Source of the DNA: Rhodospirillaceae bacterium
Lineage (GTDB): Bacteria; Pseudomonadota; Alphaproteobacteria; Rhodospirillales; Casp-alpha2
Direction of reading: 5' to 3'
DNA: 64,000 bases
NCBI GenBank assembly: GCA_016845145.1
Contig: JAERTE010000096.1
Span: forward strand, 1 to 64,000
A program made the translations under genes and the position numbers. The notes below the pieces were generated by a model. It was given only the letters and a program-made list of their open reading frames with translations. It did no database searches and had not been told where the DNA came from. Below, piece after piece: positions 17,565 through 27,350 of this stretch. Each line of letters begins with the position of its first letter. Position 1 is the stretch's first letter.

Positions 17565-18314
17565 TCAGTCACATCCCTTGGCGGCGCTCACCCTGACCAC
17601 GGTCCCGGTTCGGCGTGGCATGATATCGCGATTGATAATTTCGCCGACTTCTTGGCGCGCGATTTCTAAGTCGTGGGCAGCCTGCAAACGCAGCCAGAAT
17701 TCGTCCGTCGTGCAAAGATGACGGGCGAGACGTAATGCCGTTTCAGCGGTAATTGAACGCTCACCGCGAAGAATGGCCGAGACACGGCTGGCCGGGACCC
17801 GAATTTCGTTGGCTAGCGCCGTTGCGGTAAGTCCAAATGGAGTCATGAATTCCGATTGCAAAATCTGGCCCGGATGTACGCCGGAATCCAGTGGCGGAAT
17901 TTCATGGTCAGGTTCGGAGCCGTTGATGAAGGGGATATCCTTGCGGTCCTCGGGTTGGACCTCGGTCGGGCAACCGGCAGCTTTCCAGGCACCGATCCCT
18001 CCCGCGAGATTGAGGACTTCGTCCGGGTAATCAACATTGCGTAATTGCTTGCAGGCGGCGGCTGAACGCTTGCCGACAGCACAATGAATGACCACGCGTT
18101 TGCCGGGGAATTTCGGGAACAGCTCGGCTTCGAAGGTCGAAAGAGGGCACAACAGTGCGCCGGGAATGTGTTCGGCCTCGTATTCCACTGTTTCTCGCAC
18201 GTCGACCAATACCGTGTCGCCGGCCTCTAGCCACGATAGCACAAGGCAAGCATCGATTTCGGGGATGGCGTCGGGATCGATTTCCGGAACGGCTACCTGA
18301 GCAGCGGTGGCCAT
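17565..18314 (-). CDS. rhodanese domain fused to HigA-type XRE antitoxin/HTH domain
   Basis: A 249-residue fusion. Residues 16-118 are a rhodanese domain with LVDVRETVEYEAEHIPGA and the active loop CAVGKRS (Cys78). Residues 146-225 match HigA-family antitoxins: HPGQILQSEFMTPFGL, ALANEIRVPASRVSAILRGE, and LARHLCTTDEFWLRLQAAHDL. There is no HigB toxin gene on either side. A plausible role is a DNA-binding regulator whose rhodanese Cys senses or receives sulfane sulfur, perhaps controlling this rhodanese cluster; that is inference. The start ATG 18314 lies 1 nt after the upstream stop, so translation is coupled; 16 more codons are open upstream but overlap that gene. Confidence 0.88.
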   Translation of the reverse strand: MATAAQVAVPEIDPDAIPEIDACLVLSWLEAGDTVLVDVRETVEYEAEHIPGALLCPLSTFEAELFPKFPGKRVVIHCAVGKRSAAACKQLRNVDYPDEVLNLAGGIGAWKAAGCPTEVQPEDRKDIPFINGSEPDHEIPPLDSGVHPGQILQSEFMTPFGLTATALANEIRVPASRVSAILRGERSITAETALRLARHLCTTDEFWLRLQAAHDLEIARQEVGEIINRDIMPRRTGTVVRVSAAKGCD

Positions 18315-18315
18315 G

Positions 18316-18684
18316 TTACTCGTCCAGTTCGTAGCCGGCAGCCCGCCATGCGGCCAGGCCACCCGAAAGCGCGAACACTTCAGTGAAGCCCTCGTCGGTT
18401 AGGCGTTCAACCAAAGCCAGGGAACGGGCATCTTGCTCGCTCACCAAAACGGTTCTCAGCCCGGCCACGCGCGGGAAGGTCGCAGCGTCGAAACGAGACA
18501 TGGAAACTAGGAATGCGCCGGCGATACGCTCGCGCTCAAATTCGTGCGGCTCGCGCACATCGATCAGCAAAACCGCGCTGTCGTCGATCCAGGCCTGCAA
18601 AGTCGCGGCATTGACCGTAAACGGCGTTTGGCCCGGCAAACGCTGAATATTCGCAGTCGCAGCAGGTGTGTGAATGGCTTGCAT
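18316..18684 (-). CDS. rhodanese-like protein without the catalytic cysteine
   Basis: A 122-residue rhodanese-fold protein with LLIDVREPHEFERERIAGAF and a C-terminal ALSGGLAAWRAAGYEL. The active-site loop reads VLVSEQDARSLA: the Cys position is Ser82, so it should not form a persulfide. It may bind a partner or act as a scaffold, or be decaying. An open frame runs 23 codons further upstream through AT-rich promoter sequence; I take ATG 18684 because AGGAAA precedes it. It is the first gene of the three-rhodanese cluster. Confidence 0.85.
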   Translation of the reverse strand: MQAIHTPAATANIQRLPGQTPFTVNAATLQAWIDDSAVLLIDVREPHEFERERIAGAFLVSMSRFDAATFPRVAGLRTVLVSEQDARSLALVERLTDEGFTEVFALSGGLAAWRAAGYELDE

Positions 18685-18724
18685 GACGTTTCCTACTTTG
18701 AATAGTCGATCAGAATATGTGAAA

Positions 18725-18736
18725 TAATATATATTA
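18725..18736. promoter_or_regulatory. AT palindrome in the rhodanese-cluster promoter region
   Basis: The 12-bp perfect palindrome TAATATATATTA lies 41-52 nt upstream of ATG 18684, within a strikingly AT-rich stretch (about 18712-18795) that separates the rhodanese cluster from the divergent TPR gene. It may include a -10 element or operator. Confidence 0.35.
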
Positions 18737-18858
18737 CTGATAAAAAATGTCAATTAAAAATAAATTACATAATAATTTGTATAAAATAAAATCTGGTGAA
18801 TTGATGACGGCACGCATTGGCTGTGGGTATGATGGGCAAACATGAGGGAGGACGGAGC

Positions 18859-20178
18859 ATGCCGACAGACAGCCGTGGGTTGGAATTCAGCACCAGCAAT
18901 GATGCCGCGGTGGCGGCTTTCGATCATGTTCTTGATGGCTATCTTGGCCTCAGCGTCGATACCGGCGACCGGCTCAAGGCTGTGTTCGCAGCCGACGGCG
19001 ATATGCCGATGGCGCAGGTGCTGAAAGGGTATTTCTTCATGCTCATGGGTGCGGGACCTTTGAAGACCAAAGCCAGTGAGATTGCGGCTGGCGCGGAGGC
19101 TGTTTTGGCGGGCGCCACCATACGCGAGCAAATGCACGGCCGGGCGCTGTCGGCCTGGGCTGATGGACGCTGGCGCGATGCGTTGGACCTGTGGGACGCC
19201 ATATTGCTGGAAAGCCCGCGCGATATTTTGGCCATGCGGTTGGCACACCACGGCTATTTTTATCAGGGTGACAGCCAAAACCTGCGTGATGTGGTCGCGC
19301 GCAACCTGCACGCCTGGGATACCGACGTGCCGGGGTATGGTTTTGTCATGGGCATGCGCGCTTTCGGACTGGAGGAGACCCACGCCTATGACACCGCCAT
19401 TGAGGCTGGGCAGATGGCGGTGTCGATTAATCCGTTTGATCCGTGGGCCATTCATGCGGTTGCGCATGTTTACGAGATGATTGACCAGCCGGCGGAGGGT
19501 ATCGCCTGGATCACCGACAACGAGCCGGGCTGGACCGGCTGCAACAACTTCAAAGGCCATCTTTACTGGCACCGTGCGCTGATGCGGCTTGACCGGGGTG
19601 AGTATGAAGAAGTTATGGCGATATACGATGACTACTTGTGGGATCCGAAATCCACCGAATATCTGGATTTCTGTAACTACGCCTCGTTGCTGCAGCGGCT
19701 TGAGTTGCACGGTCAGGACGTAGGTGAGCGCTGGCAGGCACTGGCTGACATGGCCAAGGGCCGCACTCATGAACATATCCTGACCTTTGCCGATGCGCAT
19801 TTCGCCCTGGCACTGGCCGCTGCGCAGGCACCAGAAGCGGCTGAGATTGTAGAGTCGATGCAGCGCTATGCGGTTGAGAGCGATGAGGAGAACGCCGACG
19901 TTACTGCTGCTATCGGCCTGCCTTTGGCGGAAGCGTTGCTGGCATATAAAGCTGGAGAGTTTGAAGAGTGTGTGGAGCGTTTGTACCCAATACGATACGG
20001 ATTGCCGTTTATGGGCGGATCACACGCTCAGCGTGACCTGTTTGCCATGTTGCTGATCGACGCGGCGCAACGCTCCGGTATGAGCGATGTCGCCCGCGCT
20101 TTGGCAGCGGAAAGGCTCTGCCGTATGCCGGAAAATGCCTGGACGCATGACGCTTTCGAACGTGTGTTTGCGTCTTAA
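18859..20178 (+). CDS. TTC38-like tetratricopeptide repeat protein
   Basis: A 439-residue cytoplasmic protein with helical TPR-like repeats throughout. The central segment MRAFGLEETHAYDTAIEAG followed by INPFDPWAIHAVAHVYEM and FKGHLYWHRALMRLDRGEYE is characteristic of the tetratricopeptide repeat protein 38 family, found in animals and many proteobacteria, whose molecular function is not established. I start it at ATG 18859, which has GGAGG with 7-nt spacing, and not at the open frame 14 codons upstream. It is divergent from the rhodanese cluster. Confidence 0.85.
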   Translation: MPTDSRGLEFSTSNDAAVAAFDHVLDGYLGLSVDTGDRLKAVFAADGDMPMAQVLKGYFFMLMGAGPLKTKASEIAAGAEAVLAGATIREQMHGRALSAWADGRWRDALDLWDAILLESPRDILAMRLAHHGYFYQGDSQNLRDVVARNLHAWDTDVPGYGFVMGMRAFGLEETHAYDTAIEAGQMAVSINPFDPWAIHAVAHVYEMIDQPAEGIAWITDNEPGWTGCNNFKGHLYWHRALMRLDRGEYEEVMAIYDDYLWDPKSTEYLDFCNYASLLQRLELHGQDVGERWQALADMAKGRTHEHILTFADAHFALALAAAQAPEAAEIVESMQRYAVESDEENADVTAAIGLPLAEALLAYKAGEFEECVERLYPIRYGLPFMGGSHAQRDLFAMLLIDAAQRSGMSDVARALAAERLCRMPENAWTHDAFERVFAS

Positions 20179-20184
20179 TAAAGA

Positions 20185-20607
20185 TTATTCGCCTTCGACC
20201 TCGGCGACCTCGCGCAGCACCATATCGCGCAGTGTGACAATGCCCAGCGGGTTGCGTTCATGGTCGATGACCAGCGCACGGCTGAGCTTGAAACGCGTCA
20301 GCATCCGCACCGCGTAAACAATGTTCATTTCAGCCGCAAGTGTCAGCACGGGCTTTGACATGGCCTCGTAGACATTGACGCGTTCGGGCGACAAATTCTT
20401 GCCGAGCACTTCTGCTGCGATGTCGGAAACCACCAAGAGGCCAAACTCATCGTTTCGGTCGCGCCGGTTGACGATCACTGAACTGGTGCCGTTCTCGCGC
20501 ATTTTCAGCACTGCGTCGTGCACCGTGGCCGATGGCTCGACGATGATCACACCGCGGGTCATGACGTCGGAGACGGTAACATTTCTCTTTTCGGGTTTCT
20601 CAGTCAT
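20185..20607 (-). CDS. two-CBS-domain protein
   Basis: A 140-residue protein made of two CBS motifs: VSDVMTRGVIIVEPSATVHD starting near residue 11 and YEAMSKPVLTLAAEMN in the second half, each followed by the typical alpha-beta pairs (GTSSVIVNRR, LSRALVIDHE). CBS pairs bind adenine nucleotides and gate enzymes or transporters. It is the last gene of the hyuAB-DUF1538 operon, overlapping the PII-like gene by 4 bp, so a regulatory role on the membrane proteins of that operon is likely. Confidence 0.9.
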   Translation of the reverse strand: MTEKPEKRNVTVSDVMTRGVIIVEPSATVHDAVLKMRENGTSSVIVNRRDRNDEFGLLVVSDIAAEVLGKNLSPERVNVYEAMSKPVLTLAAEMNIVYAVRMLTRFKLSRALVIDHERNPLGIVTLRDMVLREVAEVEGE

Positions 20608-20954
20608 AGCGATTCCTCGATTTCATGAATGAGTACGTTTTGCTGGGTTTTCATGCCCACTGCGTCCTCTATTTCGATCTGGATGGCGATACCGGTGCCG
20701 GGTTCCTCGTCGAATTTTCCCGCATCATTGATCGTTTCCAGGATTTCACGGGCTTTCGGCGCGGCGACCAAAAACAGCAACACGTCGCGTTGGGCGCTTA
20801 AATCCAACCCCAGGAAAGTTTTTTCCGGCACCAACCCTTCTCCGCGCACGCTTGTAATGATGGTCGCGCCGGTGGCGCCTGCATTGCGGGCGGCCTCCAT
20901 GACTGTCTGTGTCTTTTCGTCCGCCACGAAGGCCATGATCATCTTGAGATTCAT
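20604..20954 (-). CDS. PII-like (GlnB-family fold) signalling protein
   Basis: A 116-residue protein with the ferredoxin-like PII fold: an N-terminal strand [21 protein letters not shown], the ATGATIITSVRGEG segment corresponding to the T-loop base, and VLLFLVAAPKAREILETIN before the final strands. It lacks the GlnB uridylylation signature around Tyr51, so it belongs to the PII-like proteins that bind nucleotides or small molecules and control a neighbouring transporter. It overlaps a DUF1538 gene and the CBS gene by 4 bp each, so those membrane proteins are the likely targets. Confidence 0.8.
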   Translation of the reverse strand: MNLKMIMAFVADEKTQTVMEAARNAGATGATIITSVRGEGLVPEKTFLGLDLSAQRDVLLFLVAAPKAREILETINDAGKFDEEPGTGIAIQIEIEDAVGMKTQQNVLIHEIEESL

Positions 20955-21739
20955 TCGGTTCCCTCCTTGCTCTTGATTTTATCTTGGTGTCTCAGCCAAC
21001 TGGCAAGCATGTCGTAGCCCAGCACGGAAACGATGGGAAACACGCTGGCGAAGGCGATGAGTCCGAACCCGTCAAGTAACGGGCTGCGACCCGGGATGGC
21101 GGTGGCCAACCCCAACCCCAGCGCCGCGACGACGGGCACGGTTACCGTTGATGTGGTGACGCCGCCAGAATCATAGGCGAGCGCAATGATGCCCTTTGAG
21201 GCAAAAAAAGTTTGCACGATGACCAAGGCATAGCCGGCCATGATGTAGTACGGTAGGGGCGTTCCCGATACGATCCGATAGGCGCCGACGGATACCCCGA
21301 CCGCAACCCCGACAGCAACTGCCATACGCAGACCGAATGCTTTGAGTGCGCCGCCCGAAACCTCTTCCGCTTTAATGGTGATCGCAATCAGTGACGGCTC
21401 GGCGACGGTGGTGGAAAACCCGATGGCGGCGGCGAATACATAAACCCACATGTAATCCTGCCAGTGCACGATGCTTGCATCGGCAATGCCCAGGAAATCG
21501 GCGTTGGTGAGTTGTCTGGCCATTGTCTTGCCGAGCGGGAACAGTGCTTCCTCCAGTCCAACCAGAAACAGGCTCAACCCCATCAATACGTAGAGGAAAC
21601 CCACCAAAATTCGGCCCAGGTTTGCGGGCTTTTTGCGCAGCACGAAAGCCTGGAACACAAACAGGATGACCGCTATCGGCAGTACGTCGATGACGGTGCC
21701 GGCCGTAACGCTGATGAAATGGAGCGCAAAATCCGTCAT
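20951..21739 (-). CDS. DUF1538 integral membrane protein (second copy)
   Basis: A 262-residue polytopic membrane protein. It has TM segments such as [19 protein letters not shown] and [20 protein letters not shown], the conserved [14 protein letters not shown] and [19 protein letters not shown], and [21 protein letters not shown] at the C-terminus, all shared with the upstream gene. The conserved TTVAEP and DSGGVTTS loops suggest an ion or substrate path, but the substrate of DUF1538 proteins is not established to my knowledge. The two copies probably form a heteromer, as this family often occurs as a tandem fusion. It overlaps both neighbours by 4 bp. Confidence 0.88.
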   Translation of the reverse strand: MTDFALHFISVTAGTVIDVLPIAVILFVFQAFVLRKKPANLGRILVGFLYVLMGLSLFLVGLEEALFPLGKTMARQLTNADFLGIADASIVHWQDYMWVYVFAAAIGFSTTVAEPSLIAITIKAEEVSGGALKAFGLRMAVAVGVAVGVSVGAYRIVSGTPLPYYIMAGYALVIVQTFFASKGIIALAYDSGGVTTSTVTVPVVAALGLGLATAIPGRSPLLDGFGLIAFASVFPIVSVLGYDMLASWLRHQDKIKSKEGTE

Positions 21740-22470
21740 GCCAGCATGCCGAAAACCATGACGAAAATCATCGGCGTTAAGCTGGCGAAGGCGATCAGGC
21801 CGAAACCGTCGAACAACGGATTGCGCCCGCTGATGGTACTCGCCAGTCCGACGCCTAAGGCTGTGACCAGAGGCACCGTGATGGTCGATGTCGTCACGCC
21901 ACCGGAATCATAGGCGATGCCGACAATCTCGGCCGGCGCGAAGAGAGTCATCACCGTAACCAGAATATAGCCGCCGATAATGAAATACTGGATCGGCCAA
22001 CCGACCAAAATACGAAACACCCCAAGCACCAACGCCGCACCTACCGAAAGAGCGACGGTCATCCGGAGCCCGAAAGCGTAATCAGCCTTTGCCTCAACGG
22101 TGTTCGCGATAGCGCCTGCCTGTCCGGCGATTTCAGCGGCTTCGGCGGCAATGGCAATCAGTGCCGGTTCGGCGACGGTGGTACCGAAGCCCAGCACGAA
22201 CGCGAAGGATAAAAGCCCGACCAGGCTACCCTTGCGGGTCATCGCCTGAGCCATGGCTTCACCTAACGGAAACAACCCCATTTCCAGGCCTTGAATAAAC
22301 AAGGCGAGGCCGATCACGACGCAGATCGAACCGATGATGATGCCACCCAAGTTGGGGAAGGGCTGTTGAATGATGACGATCTGAAAGAAGGCGATGACGG
22401 CGATGATCGGCAAAAGGTCGCGGAACGCGCCGATCAATAACTTTACGAACCCATGCAGGGCTTTGTTCAT
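21736..22470 (-). CDS. DUF1538 integral membrane protein (first copy)
   Basis: A 244-residue membrane protein homologous to the gene at 20951-21739: [75 protein letters not shown], and [21 protein letters not shown]. The motifs match one for one, indicating an old duplication. It follows hyuB with a 4-bp overlap. The first copy has acidic and Ala-rich cytoplasmic or periplasmic loops ([10 protein letters not shown]) where the second has a different loop, so the two are not redundant copies. Confidence 0.88.
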   Translation of the reverse strand: MNKALHGFVKLLIGAFRDLLPIIAVIAFFQIVIIQQPFPNLGGIIIGSICVVIGLALFIQGLEMGLFPLGEAMAQAMTRKGSLVGLLSFAFVLGFGTTVAEPALIAIAAEAAEIAGQAGAIANTVEAKADYAFGLRMTVALSVGAALVLGVFRILVGWPIQYFIIGGYILVTVMTLFAPAEIVGIAYDSGGVTTSTITVPLVTALGVGLASTISGRNPLFDGFGLIAFASLTPMIFVMVFGMLA

Positions 22471-24173
22471 GCATCACTCCGCAATTTCCGCGTGGCATCC
22501 TCGTCAACGCGCGTGCCGTCAGGAGATAACGCAACACTGTAATCGTCAAGCGCGCGTTCAGCACTGACATAGCCCAATTGCACGTCCCGCAGCACCAAGG
22601 CCGGATCGCGATCTTGTGCCGGGCCATATCCGCCACCGCCCGGATATCTAAAAGATACCGTACGTTCGTGCGGCAATAATCCTTGGCGGCGCCGCTGCTC
22701 GGGTGGGCCGCCGTCCATCCGAATCTCACCCAGCGTTCCTTCCGCACCGCCGTCCATACCGGGCGCCGCTATGTGAAAGCGTCCGCCGGACATGGAAACC
22801 AGCGCATCGGCTTTCGCCAGATTCATCAGAACCACTTCCTGGCCAAGGCCGCCCCGCTGGCGCCCAGGGCCACCGGAGTCGGTAATCAGTTCCTTGCGCT
22901 GGCACAATACCGGCGCCTCAACCTCGAACAATTCGATAGACGTGGAGGCGACGTTGGCAGGAAACACCGTGGTGGCGATACCATCTTGGTCAAAGCGCGC
23001 ACCTTGACCGCCTTGCGCATTGAAGCTGGATACGAAAGGCCGTCCGTCGTCGAAGCGTCCGGCAAAACGCTCGACCCAAAGCGGGTAAGTGCCGGATGGC
23101 GCCATCACGGCCTCGGGCAGTGCCTTCGATAGGGCATTGAAAATTGCCTGTACGCAATAGAACACGATGGCGGTCCGGTGCATGACGGCGATCGGGAAGT
23201 TGGGGTTAAGGATAGAAGCTTCTGGCGCGGTGACGGTGATTGGCGCACTGGTCCCCTTGTTGTTGGGACTGTGTGGATGCAGTGCGCACTTCACGGCAAA
23301 GACGGAATAGGCGGTTGTCATATTCAACACACAATTGATCGGCAGGGGGACTTCGGGCGACGTTCCTGTATAGTCAATGTGCATCTCGTCGCCGGAAACC
23401 GTGAGGGTCAGGCTGATGACCAAGCGGTTGCCGGCGGCATCTTCATCTTCCAGCTCGATCTCATCGGTATAGATGCCGTCGGGCACGCTGGCGATCTGAT
23501 TGCGCATGCTTTGTTCTGTCTGACGCACGATGGCGCCTGTCAGGTCGGAAAGTTGATCGAGGTTCGAGGTGTCGAGGAATTCAATCAACCGTATGCCGCC
23601 GAAGTGATTCGCTGCCATCTGCGCGCGCAGGTCGCCTAGAATGCGATGCGGGATCCGCACGTTGCGTTCGATGATCTGAAACAGAAGGTCGTTCGGCTCA
23701 CCCCGATCGTAGAGCTTGGAGATCGGGATAATGATACCTTCCTCATAGACTTCGCGTGAATCAGGCGCGGCGATGCGTCCACCGATGTCTGTATGGTGCG
23801 CACAAGTGACTGCAAAACCAATCAAATCGTCCGCTTTGAACGTCGGCGTGGCAATGAAGATATCCGGCGTGTGGCCCGACCCCAGCCACGGGTCATTGGC
23901 GATGATGATGTCACCCGGGTGCAACGTATCTTTTGGATATACTTCCAGGAGGTCATGCATGACCCGCTGCATGCAATAGAGCTGTCCCGGCGTGCTTTGG
24001 TTGGCTTGCGCCAAAAGGTCGCCCTCTGCGTCGTAAATGCCGACAGCGAAATCGTGGTTGTCGCGGACAACGGTAGAAAATGCCGTTTGCATCAAAGTCG
24101 TTGCCATCTCGTCGGCGATGGTGATTGCACGTGACCAAAGGACCTGCAGTCGGATGGGGTCGAGTTGGATCAC
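22467..24173 (-). CDS. hyuB: hydantoinase/oxoprolinase subunit B
   Basis: A 568-residue member of the HyuB family (N-methylhydantoinase B, 5-oxoprolinase C-terminal half, acetone carboxylase alpha-type). Signs are [47 protein letters not shown] with metal-binding His and Asp, and a C-terminal [20 protein letters not shown]. With HyuA it forms an ATP-dependent amidohydrolase for a cyclic amide such as 5-oxoproline or N-methylhydantoin, or a carboxylase; the substrate cannot be decided. It overlaps hyuA and the DUF1538 gene by 4 bp each. Confidence 0.92.
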   Translation of the reverse strand: MIQLDPIRLQVLWSRAITIADEMATTLMQTAFSTVVRDNHDFAVGIYDAEGDLLAQANQSTPGQLYCMQRVMHDLLEVYPKDTLHPGDIIIANDPWLGSGHTPDIFIATPTFKADDLIGFAVTCAHHTDIGGRIAAPDSREVYEEGIIIPISKLYDRGEPNDLLFQIIERNVRIPHRILGDLRAQMAANHFGGIRLIEFLDTSNLDQLSDLTGAIVRQTEQSMRNQIASVPDGIYTDEIELEDEDAAGNRLVISLTLTVSGDEMHIDYTGTSPEVPLPINCVLNMTTAYSVFAVKCALHPHSPNNKGTSAPITVTAPEASILNPNFPIAVMHRTAIVFYCVQAIFNALSKALPEAVMAPSGTYPLWVERFAGRFDDGRPFVSSFNAQGGQGARFDQDGIATTVFPANVASTSIELFEVEAPVLCQRKELITDSGGPGRQRGGLGQEVVLMNLAKADALVSMSGGRFHIAAPGMDGGAEGTLGEIRMDGGPPEQRRRQGLLPHERTVSFRYPGGGGYGPAQDRDPALVLRDVQLGYVSAERALDDYSVALSPDGTRVDEDATRKLRSDA

Positions 24174-26263
24174 GTTGCGCCTCCTGCCAGGGTCACGGAT
24201 AACCAGCCGCGCCCATCTACCCGTGCGCTGGCACCATGGCCAATGATGAGCGTCGAGGAAGCATCTTCAACGATGGCCGGCCCGTCGAATCTGGAACCCG
24301 CCGGTAAGGTCTCCATAGCGTAGACGGTATGCGTCACCATGGAGTGAGCGGTCGGACAGAATGCTGGGCGTTCGCCTTTGCGGGCATTTTCCAATCTGCG
24401 GCTGCTCTCAGGAAATCCGGTGCCAACCTTCAATGCGTTGCTCGCTGCGGAGGCGGTCACCCGATTGGTGACGATCTGTACCGGCATGTCATCATAGGCG
24501 GTACCGAACCGCGCTTCGTAAGCGCGTAGGAAAGCATTGCGAATGCTGTCTGGTGAAAGATCGTCGGGCACTTCGATACGCAACGCCGTGCCTTGGCCAA
24601 CGTAACAGACATCAGCGGCGCGGGTGTGCGTTATCTCGGTACCTGGCACGGCACGTTCGATGACGGCCGCGGTTTCATGTTCCATGGGCGAATAGATCTC
24701 ACGAAGTTCATCGGCGGATATACGGTCCAGTGGCATAATTCGCGTACGTGCGGCCTCAAATGAAAACGGCGCGACCAGAAATCCGAGGGCTGAATATACC
24801 CCAGCACCCCGTGGCATGATGATTTCACGCGCCCCCAATCGGCGGGCGAAATCAGCGGCATGCACAGGCCCGGCACCTCCAATGGCGATCACCACCGCAT
24901 CTTGCAGATTGCCGCCCTTTTCGGTCACATACATGCGCATGGCCGATGCCATGTTTTCGTTGACGATTTCGTGTACGCCCCAGGCTGCTTCAAGTGCCGT
25001 CAGTCCCAAAGGTCCGGCAAGCTCGTGTTGCATCGCAGCTTCTGCGGCGGATTTATCCAGTTCCATTTCCCCGCCCAGAAAAAAACCTGGGTCCAGATAG
25101 CCGAGTAGAAGGTCAGCGTCGGTGACTGTTGGTCGGATGCCGCCGCGTCCGTAACAAACAGGCCCCGGGTCCGCTCCGGCGCTTTCCGGCCCGACGGTGA
25201 GCAGGCCCAATTCATCAATAGTCGCGATAGAGCCGCCACCGGCGCCGATCTCAATCAAGTCGACGGTGGGTACACCAACCGGCGTGCCGCTGCCACGCTT
25301 GAAGCGATGCACACGGTCCACTTCGTAGACGCTGGTGATAGGGATACGGCCATCTTCGACCAGGCACGATTTCGCCGTTGTACCGCCCATATCGAACATC
25401 AAGACGTTGTTCAGACCGGCTTGTTCGCCCAAGTGCGCGGTTGCCAGGGCGCCGCCGACAGGACCAGACTCGATTAAGCGAACCGGATGTGCGCGCGCCG
25501 TCTCGGGTGCGGTCACCCCGCCGCCCGATAGCATCAAAAACAAGCCGTTTTCCATTCCGTGTTCGGTGAGGCGCTGTTCCAGTTTGGCGACATAGCGGTC
25601 CAGCAACGGCTTCACGTAGGCGTTCACCGCGGTGGTCGCCGTGCGTTCATATTCCTTGATTTCCGGCATCACCTCGGATGACAGCGACACCGCGACTTCC
25701 GGTGCTTCCTCGGCAATGATCTCGGCGATGCGGCTTTCGTGCGCCGAATTGGCATAGGCGTGCAGTAAGGCAACCGCGATGGATTCTACACCTTCGTCCC
25801 GCAATTGCCGGACAACGTCGCGAACAGCCGTTTCATCCAACTCAACCCGCACTCGACCATCAGCATAAAGGCGCTCGGGCACGCCCAGGCGCAGTGGCCG
25901 AGGTACCAGAGGTTCGGGGTAGACGGCGCTCAGATCATAGATGTCATAGCGGATTTCGCGACGCATCTCCAAGCTGTCGCGGAACCCATCGGTGGTGATC
26001 AACGCCGTCTTGGCGCCTTTGCGTTCAATGACCGCATTGATGACCAGCGTTGTGCCGTGAATCAGGTGCTCCGTCTCGCTGAGAAACCCATGAAGCTCGG
26101 CGTCGATGTCGGTGATTCCGGTCTCAACGGCGCGGGACGGATCATCTGGCGTGGTCAAGACCTTGCGGACCTGAAAATCGCCGGTTTCGTCGTTCAGTAG
26201 GACGAAGTCGGTAAAAGTACCGCCGATATCGCACCCCAGGCGGTATCGATGGCCATTACTCAT
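24170..26263 (-). CDS. hyuA: hydantoinase/oxoprolinase subunit A
   Basis: A 697-residue member of the HyuA family with the ASKHA-type ATP-binding fold: RLGCDIGGTFTDFVLLN at the N-terminus (phosphate 1), HGTTLVINAVIERKG, and VLMFDMGGTTAKSCLV (phosphate 2), plus IGGAGPVHAADFARRLG. It phosphorylates the cyclic amide in the ATP-dependent ring opening completed by HyuB. It begins 13 nt after the aroC stop with no clear Shine-Dalgarno sequence and heads the chain of six overlapping genes that ends with the CBS protein. Confidence 0.93.
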   Translation of the reverse strand: MSNGHRYRLGCDIGGTFTDFVLLNDETGDFQVRKVLTTPDDPSRAVETGITDIDAELHGFLSETEHLIHGTTLVINAVIERKGAKTALITTDGFRDSLEMRREIRYDIYDLSAVYPEPLVPRPLRLGVPERLYADGRVRVELDETAVRDVVRQLRDEGVESIAVALLHAYANSAHESRIAEIIAEEAPEVAVSLSSEVMPEIKEYERTATTAVNAYVKPLLDRYVAKLEQRLTEHGMENGLFLMLSGGGVTAPETARAHPVRLIESGPVGGALATAHLGEQAGLNNVLMFDMGGTTAKSCLVEDGRIPITSVYEVDRVHRFKRGSGTPVGVPTVDLIEIGAGGGSIATIDELGLLTVGPESAGADPGPVCYGRGGIRPTVTDADLLLGYLDPGFFLGGEMELDKSAAEAAMQHELAGPLGLTALEAAWGVHEIVNENMASAMRMYVTEKGGNLQDAVVIAIGGAGPVHAADFARRLGAREIIMPRGAGVYSALGFLVAPFSFEAARTRIMPLDRISADELREIYSPMEHETAAVIERAVPGTEITHTRAADVCYVGQGTALRIEVPDDLSPDSIRNAFLRAYEARFGTAYDDMPVQIVTNRVTASAASNALKVGTGFPESSRRLENARKGERPAFCPTAHSMVTHTVYAMETLPAGSRFDGPAIVEDASSTLIIGHGASARVDGRGWLSVTLAGGAT

Positions 26264-26276
26264 GCGGGGTGGTGTT

Positions 26277-27350
26277 CTAGGATCCGCATTGCGCGCGATG
26301 GCGCAGCAGATGGTCAGCCAGCACGCAGGCCATCATCGCCTCGCCTACCGGTACGGCGCGAATGCCGACGCAGGGGTCGTGTCGGCCCTTAGTGAATATC
26401 TCGGTCTCGTTGCCCTCGCGGTCGACGGTTTGACGCGGCGTCAGGATCGAACTGGTTGGCTTAACGGCGAAGCGGACAATCACCTCTTGGCCGGACGAAA
26501 TGCCACCAAGAATACCACCGGCATTGTTGGAGAGGAATGTCGGGCGATTGCCTGCCATGCGCATATCATCGGCATTTTCCTCGCCCGTTAGTTCGGCTGC
26601 AGCCATGCCGGCCCCAATTTCGACGCCTTTGACAGCGTTGATGCTCATCATCGCGGCGGCGAGGTCGCCATCGAGCTTGCCGTATATGGGCGCGCCCCAT
26701 CCGGCTGGTACGCCAGTAGCTTGCACCTCGACAACACCGCCCACAGATGATCCAGCCTTGCGAATCCCATCAAGGTAGCTCTCGAATTCGGATGCCGCTG
26801 CCGCATCGGGGCAGAAAAACGGATTGCGCGAAACTTCATCCCAATCCCAATTATCTGCATTGATAACTTTTTTGCCCATACGGACCAGCGCGCCTCGAAT
26901 TTCGATACCTGCACCGAGCACTTTGCGTGCCACGGCGCCGGCGGCGACCCGCATGGCTGTTTCACGCGCCGACGATCTGCCGCCGCCGCGGTAATCGCGG
27001 ATGCCATATTTCTCGATATATGTGAAGTCTGCATGGCCGGGCCGGAATTTGTCTTTAATTTCGGAATAATCTTTCGAGCGCTGGTCTGTGTTTTCGATCA
27101 TCAGCCCGATCGGCGTCCCGGTAGTTAGTCCTTCGAACACGCCGGAAAGAATCCGAACTTGATCGGCCTCTTGGCGTTGCGTGGTGTGGCGCGACTGGCC
27201 GGGGCGGCGTTGATCGAGGAAGGGCTGGATATCAGCTTCGCTCAGCTCCAGGCCCGGCGGGCAGCCATCAACCACGCAGCCGATGGCCGGCCCATGGCTT
27301 TCGCCAAAAGTCGTCACCCGGAACAGATGGCCGAAGCTGTTGTGGGACAT
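26277..27350 (-). CDS. aroC: chorismate synthase
   Basis: A 357-residue FMN-dependent enzyme that converts 5-enolpyruvylshikimate 3-phosphate to chorismate. It has the three family signatures: [19 protein letters not shown] near the N-terminus, [20 protein letters not shown] in the middle, and [17 protein letters not shown] towards the C-terminus, with a matching length. Its ATG shares one base with the fabI stop (TGATG), so it is translationally coupled to fabI. The C-terminal residue run [10 protein letters not shown] is short and poorly conserved. Confidence 0.97.
   Translation of the reverse strand: MSHNSFGHLFRVTTFGESHGPAIGCVVDGCPPGLELSEADIQPFLDQRRPGQSRHTTQRQEADQVRILSGVFEGLTTGTPIGLMIENTDQRSKDYSEIKDKFRPGHADFTYIEKYGIRDYRGGGRSSARETAMRVAAGAVARKVLGAGIEIRGALVRMGKKVINADNWDWDEVSRNPFFCPDAAAASEFESYLDGIRKAGSSVGGVVEVQATGVPAGWGAPIYGKLDGDLAAAMMSINAVKGVEIGAGMAAAELTGEENADDMRMAGNRPTFLSNNAGGILGGISSGQEVIVRFAVKPTSSILTPRQTVDREGNETEIFTKGRHDPCVGIRAVPVGEAMMACVLADHLLRHRAQCGS

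Noticed and set aside
17171..18684. Toxin-antitoxin system around the HigA-like domain
   Set aside because: Neither neighbour is a RelE/HigB-type toxin; both are rhodanese-fold proteins.
18754..19800. 348-codon minus-strand open frame over the TTC38-like gene
   Set aside because: Shadow of a well-supported coding gene; the His/Arg-rich translation resembles no protein family.
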